DNA of 64,000 nucleotides, taken from Alitta virens. Its lineage: Eukaryota > Annelida > Polychaeta > Phyllodocida > Nereididae. The notes below the pieces were generated by a model that worked only from the letters and a program-made list of their open reading frames with translations, had not been told where the DNA came from and made no database searches. The translations under genes were made by a program, and so were the position numbers. The stretch spans positions 8,626,407-8,690,406 of the forward strand of contig OW028584.1 of the NCBI GenBank assembly GCA_932294295.1, written 5' to 3'. Each line of letters starts with the position of its first letter. The first letter of the stretch is position 1. Of this stretch, positions 60,601-64,000 are shown in pieces.

Positions 60601-63600
60601 AACCAGGGTTATTTAATTGCTAAACTAATCAAGAAAGTATGACAAGACTGATTTTTCTTAGGTCAAGGCACAGGACGGGTCTCCTAATGGCTGTGTGTTC
60701 ATTAGCCAGCCCTAACACAGTTCACAAGCTAGATCTCAACTCAACTGGACACCATTCACATTTGCAAAACACTGCAAAAGACTAAGCCCAGGCCTGCCAG
60801 AGAACCACTATGATGCTAAACTATAATAGAAACACTGAATGAAAGAAGGAAAACATAAAACTTACGATGGGTGGAAATCGCAACAAGACAACCAGTCTGT
60901 ATGCCCTTCTCCCGTCATGATAATCTCGCCACCAGGCAGGGACCACATCTTCCAGGTTTCGTCGTCCGAGGCAGTTGCTACGACCTGCTTACGAGGATGC
61001 TGAGCTATGCTACAGAATGATATTGAAAACAACAGATAAAAAAAGGTCATAAAATAAAAAAAGGTCATAAAATCTCATTAAAAAAAAGGCTAAGTTTCTA
61101 GTACAATCTTACAGCTTCGGTGCAATGTACATGGACTCAACAGTTTGAAAGTTTCAATTGTGGGGAAATGTGCAACAGACAGGTCAAATTGAACTGGATT
61201 AATATTTAGTGGTCTGAATTCTGAATCATCTTATCTTAAACGAGAATTCTGCTACCCTTCTCATTTTCAAAAAAAATAATATATTGTACAAGGCATATTC
61301 CATCATTCGCTAACTTTCTAAAATCAGCATTTAACATTCGTATATTGTGTAATATAACAAGGCCAAAATTATTGAAAAATTCCTTCACTACTTACTTTAT
61401 AAATACACAAACTCATACACATTTGCTGACATGGGGGTCATATGATAACTAAGGCCAAGCAGTTTCTACAGCTAACATCAATATGCTAAAAGACACTGCC
61501 AGAATTGATTTCTGTTTTAAGATTCATCAGCATATAAAAATGTCTGTGGTAATCATTTAAATGCTTATTTGACACTTAAAGTGTCATCAATAATTTATTA
61601 AATCCATCACAATATCTGGTCGTATTCTTACCTATTTACTGGCAATGAATGAGCTTTGAAGGTGTGGGACAGTCTGAATCCGCCAGTTCTCGTCAAATGT
61701 CCCGGCGGTCCCTTAACATGCGACAGGTACGGGTTGACTCCATTGTCTGTAGGAAACATGCTATCCTAAAAGGAAAATGTCGAAATTCAGCAAAAGAAAA
61801 TATTTGAAACCAGATTTAAATTCCTGCCATTGTTTTCATATGTAAGTAATGCATGAAAGCGATACTCAAGCAAACTACTACTGATTATCACCCCTATGCA
61901 CAGTTGGATGTGAATATATCATCTTATATAGTCATTACATACACCCATCACACAGGTATACATAAAAACTTGGCTTTTAAGATGCTAGACCTACATTTGG
62001 ATGTCGAGGTTCTGTTTGATCCTTGACGTCCCGTTCTTCCCAACTTTGTCTCGCAGCTGCTAACGCTCGTTGAGTCGGTCCTTTTCCCTCCTGATCCACT
62101 AAAAGAGTAGCGCTCCCTCTTTGCTCAAGACTAAAGCCTAAAAAATTATTTAAAAATAAAATAAAATATACAAGACCAAAAGCATAGCCTCCTTGACGGA
62201 GGTAACAAGAAAATATGAGGATTATCACTCTCTATAAAGGTCATTAATAAGTCAAGTCCAAAAAAAGTGTCCCACTAGTAAATCAATGTCAATGCTAGGA
62301 ATCAGCACAATATTTTTCGGGGTATTTAACAAACAGGGAGATGAAAATCTGAAAACATTAACCCAAGATTATCCTTCATCAACTACCACGAGAGCCTATC
62401 AACCTGTCAGCAACTGGGTTATGAAACTGATTTTAAGATTTATGCTTTTTCTCATTTAATCTTTGCTTTTAATGACCTACACTCAGCCAATCATGTCACC
62501 TATCACATTATAAAATTGTTGTTTACCAGTCAATGCAGCACTCAAATTCCCACTCCGCGCAGCGTCCAGATTCTTCAAAGTGCTCTGGAGACCGGCGATC
62601 TGACCCACTGCCCGGTCTCTTTCCAACTGGGTCAGCATCTTCTCCTTCATCGCTGCTTCGTACTTCTGTTTCATCTGCTTCAGTGTCGGTTCGTATGATT
62701 CATAATGAGATTTCAACCTATTCAAAATAAAATAGAAAGCATTTAGTGCAGAAATATAGATGATATGCCATCTTTATTCACATGATATGTTATATAATTA
62801 TCTGACCATGACAATTTATACTACCATTGCCCATATTCGCCACATTTACTGTAGACAAAGTAAAGGTTATTTAACTGTTAAATTTATAGCATACGTTCCT
62901 AACATTATGGAGTTCTGTTACTTGAATAGTTGAGCACTACAGAATTTACACATTTAGAATTAGAAACCAGTTCTTGAAAACTCATAACATTTTATTTTTT
63001 TGTTATTTGACATTACAAATAATGATAAATTATCATTGCTTTGATCTTATCAAAATTACCATAGCCAAAAAGCCAAAATGTTAACTGCGTTACTTCTTAT
63101 TTAATGTGATTACACGAGAGGTTGCACAGTAATTAGGTAAACTGGAAATTTTGAAGATCGCTTACTTCAATTTGAAAATCTCTGTTTCAATTTTAATCTT
63201 TTTAATTCTATCTTAATTTTAATTTCACAGCGGTTAAATGAAGCATCTATTAAAAAGATGCTCAATAGTAAATAACTCTGGAAAATACAGGGTAAATCCC
63301 CTACCTTTTAATATCTGCTATAAGTTTGTCCTTTTCCTGTATCACCCGTCTGTGTTGTAATTTGTGATAATCTCTGTCTTTCCGAAGTTTCACATAAGTT
63401 TCCTTTGCATTCCTTAAATAGTATAAAAATGACGTGACAAGTAACTTTCAGACTTTAACAAGTTTGCAAAAGACAAATAAAATTCAATTATTCATGAATT
63501 TCCTACATTGCTGCTTCACGAAATTTGACCACCTCCAGACGTAAAAGTTTCAGTTCTTGATCCAGCTGTTGATTTTTAGTGTACACATCTGGAACAACAG

Positions 63601-63644
63601 AAATATCTTCTGGCTGCAGTTTACCAGACTCTTGGAGTTGATAC
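57499..63644 (-). CDS. SPAG16: SPAG16/PF20 orthologue, 3' part (12 exons, 512 aa; 5' end outside window)
   Basis: Minus-strand exons, 5' to 3': 63644-63507, 63412-63305, 62717-62527, 62137-61995, 61765-61632, 61009-60866, 60258-60158, 59960-59876, 59438-59312, 58684-58619, 58354-58163, 57609-57499. All introns are GT-AG and phases match across every junction. The first three exons are coiled coil, two form a linker, and the rest carry seven WD40 repeats ending VRIWS-stop. Peptides such as GEGHTDWLS, RCRYTLRGHTDSVN and EKMLTQLERD closely match vertebrate SPAG16 as I recall it. SPAG16 (PF20 in Chlamydomonas) is a central-pair protein of motile axonemes needed for flagellar beating. Human SPAG16L is about 631 aa, so roughly the first 120 residues lie beyond 63,644. 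Confidence 0.95.
58050..58074. repeat. (AAAT)n microsatellite
   Basis: AATAAATAAATAAATAAATG in the last SPAG16 intron. Confidence 0.85.
58163..58354 (-). CDS. SPAG16: SPAG16 exon: end of WD 5 and WD repeat 6
   Basis: 192 nt, phase 0-0. Encodes GDTLASCDSYGIVKFWDVR, then NKVSFDASGMLLAVCSNDAT. The sixth blade ends KMHEI where a WD would stand; a degenerate sixth blade is also expected in the family. Confidence 0.94.
58388..58460 (+). repeat. tRNA-derived SINE in a SPAG16 intron
   Basis: GGGTGGTCTCGTGGTCCAGTG resembles a pol III A box region. It is followed by AAGGTCCCAGGTTCAATACTG, whose GGTTCAATAC resembles a B box, at tRNA-like spacing. The body may extend to about 58,560. Confidence 0.55.
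58619..58684 (-). CDS. SPAG16: SPAG16 exon: start of WD repeat 5
   Basis: 66 nt, phase 0-0, encoding GLCAQTFYGHMHSVNDVTF. Acceptor TTTTTGCAG, donor GTAAGT. Confidence 0.92.
59312..59438 (-). CDS. SPAG16: SPAG16 exon: WD repeat 4
   Basis: 127 nt, phase 2 to 0, encoding VRCRYTLRGHTDSVN, then SADKTISLWDART. Acceptor CAAACAG, donor GTATGC. Confidence 0.93.
59876..59960 (-). CDS. SPAG16: SPAG16 exon: WD repeat 3
   Basis: 85 nt, phase 1 to 2, encoding WSCSWHSCGDFLATASMDN and TSKIWDLN. Acceptor TTTCCTAG, donor GTACAT. Confidence 0.93.
60158..60258 (-). CDS. SPAG16: SPAG16 exon: end of WD 2 / start of WD 3
   Basis: 101 nt, phase 2 to 1, encoding GAKLATGSGDTTVKIWDF and ECVHTFTDHTHA. Donor GTAAGG. 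Confidence 0.93.
60866..61009 (-). CDS. SPAG16: SPAG16 exon: WD 1 / start of WD 2
   Basis: 144 nt, phase 2 to 2, encoding ATASDDETWKMWSLPGGE and MTGEGHTDWLSCCDFHP, the most characteristic SPAG16 peptide here. Acceptor ATTCTGTAG, donor GTAAGT. Confidence 0.94.
61632..61765 (-). CDS. SPAG16: SPAG16 exon: linker into WD repeat 1
   Basis: 134 nt, phase 0 to 2, encoding DSMFPTDNGVNPYLSHVKG and FRLSHTFKAHSLPVN. Acceptor CTTTTAG, donor GTAAGA. Confidence 0.92.
61995..62137 (-). CDS. SPAG16: SPAG16 exon: charged linker
   Basis: 143 nt, phase 1 to 0, encoding FSLEQRGSATLLVDQEGKG, then QSWEERDVKDQTEPRHPN. The donor GTAGGT (61,994-61,989) is chosen because the alternative GTCTAG five bases on would put a stop in the next exon. 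Confidence 0.85.
62527..62717 (-). CDS. SPAG16: SPAG16 exon: coiled coil
   Basis: 191 nt, phase 2 to 1, encoding LKSHYESYEPTLKQMKQKYE, then MKEKMLTQLERDRAVGQIAG and LQSTLKNLDAAR. Heptad-like and highly charged. Donor GTAAAC. Confidence 0.93.
63305..63412 (-). CDS. SPAG16: SPAG16 exon: coiled coil
   Basis: 108 nt, phase 2 to 2, encoding NAKETYVKLRKDRDYHKLQH and RRVIQEKDKLIADIK. Donor GTAGGG. Confidence 0.92.
63507..63644 (-). CDS. SPAG16: SPAG16 exon: coiled coil, most 5' exon in the window
   Basis: 138 nt, phase 2 to 2, encoding YQLQESGKLQPEDISVVPDV, then QLDQELKLLRLEVVKFREAA. It is an internal exon with acceptor GTTTCAG; the remaining 5' exons lie past 64,000 or were not recognised in the last 350 bp. 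Confidence 0.9.
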
Positions 63645-64000
63645 CTGAAACAAAATGTAAAGCAGTGTCAGTAACTTGGGGACCTTGAGTGACGCGTGGA
63701 TGGCAGGTCTGCCCGTCTACCCCATGGGGTGGAAAATTGGGTTGCCAATCCATCCTGGAACTCAATGGTATCTTATTACAATATGAATAATTTTATATCA
63801 TGTCACCCTCTCATTATCTCAGCATTATCACCAGGGGTGGTCCCAACTTCAGCACTTCTGCTACTGGGATCTCCCCCACATTGGCACATCATATTCAGTT
63901 CAGATCAGTTCATTACCTTGTCTGAACCTTAACAGGTCATACGAAACAGGTGTTGACATACAAACCATTCCATGGAAACAAAAGCTGCTTATATCATTGA
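63645..64000. other. SPAG16 intron, nothing recognised
   Basis: No further exon could be joined in phase. The short frames on both strands here lack motifs. Confidence 0.5.

Noticed and set aside
62516..62730. Plus-strand frames antisense to a SPAG16 exon
   Set aside because: They are shadows of the well-supported coiled-coil exon on the minus strand.
1..64000. CRISPR arrays, bacterial operons, rRNA or canonical tRNA genes
   Set aside because: None was found; the tRNA-like stretches lack a full cloverleaf and fit SINE heads instead.

Overview
This is a eukaryotic, AT-rich, intron-rich stretch of animal nuclear DNA. The best guess is a marine invertebrate deuterostome, such as an echinoderm or hemichordate. 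That guess rests on an axonemal gene close in sequence to vertebrate SPAG16, on an EGF/ZP membrane protein, and on repeated use of the palindrome TAGGCCTA, which I recall (unverified) as common in echinoderm DNA. There are no prokaryotic operons, rRNA genes, clear tRNA genes or CRISPR arrays. Most of the short open reading frames in the window are chance.

Layout. Bases 1-27,640 hold no host gene I can support. They carry decayed mobile DNA: a hAT-type transposase fragment, a BED zinc-finger exon, two dead non-LTR reverse transcriptases, palindromic MITEs, a long near-perfect hairpin, tandem repeats, and a dispersed family (R1) with a conserved stem-loop.

Bases 27,760-54,486 on the + strand hold one complete gene of 12 coding exons, assembled here from splice signals and matching intron phases (2,139 nt, 712 codons plus stop). 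The predicted protein has a signal peptide, three six-cysteine EGF-like modules (one per exon), a ZP (zona pellucida) domain, a Ser/Thr/Ala-rich stalk interrupted by a small cysteine-bracketed helical segment, a furin-type site (RKKR), one transmembrane helix and a short basic tail. Its intron 6 contains a 4,890-bp segment present twice head to tail, with a single difference noticed.

Bases 57,499-63,644 on the - strand hold the 3' part of a SPAG16/PF20 orthologue: 12 exons, 512 residues, coiled coil followed by seven WD40 repeats. Its 5' end lies beyond the window. The two genes converge tail to tail, with candidate poly(A) signals on opposite strands about 30 bp apart near 56.41-56.45 kb and a 288-bp MITE with perfect 28-bp terminal repeats between the coding ends.

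The genes are not functionally linked by anything visible. One is a filament-forming type of extracellular or apical membrane protein; the other is a central-apparatus component of motile cilia and sperm flagella. The points most worth a second look are the domain order of the ZP protein, the near-identical intronic duplication, and several elements built from clustered self-complementary short motifs (CCGGAG, AAGTACTTG, GAGGGTAATCC, TATCGG), two of which lie next to hAT/BED coding remnants.
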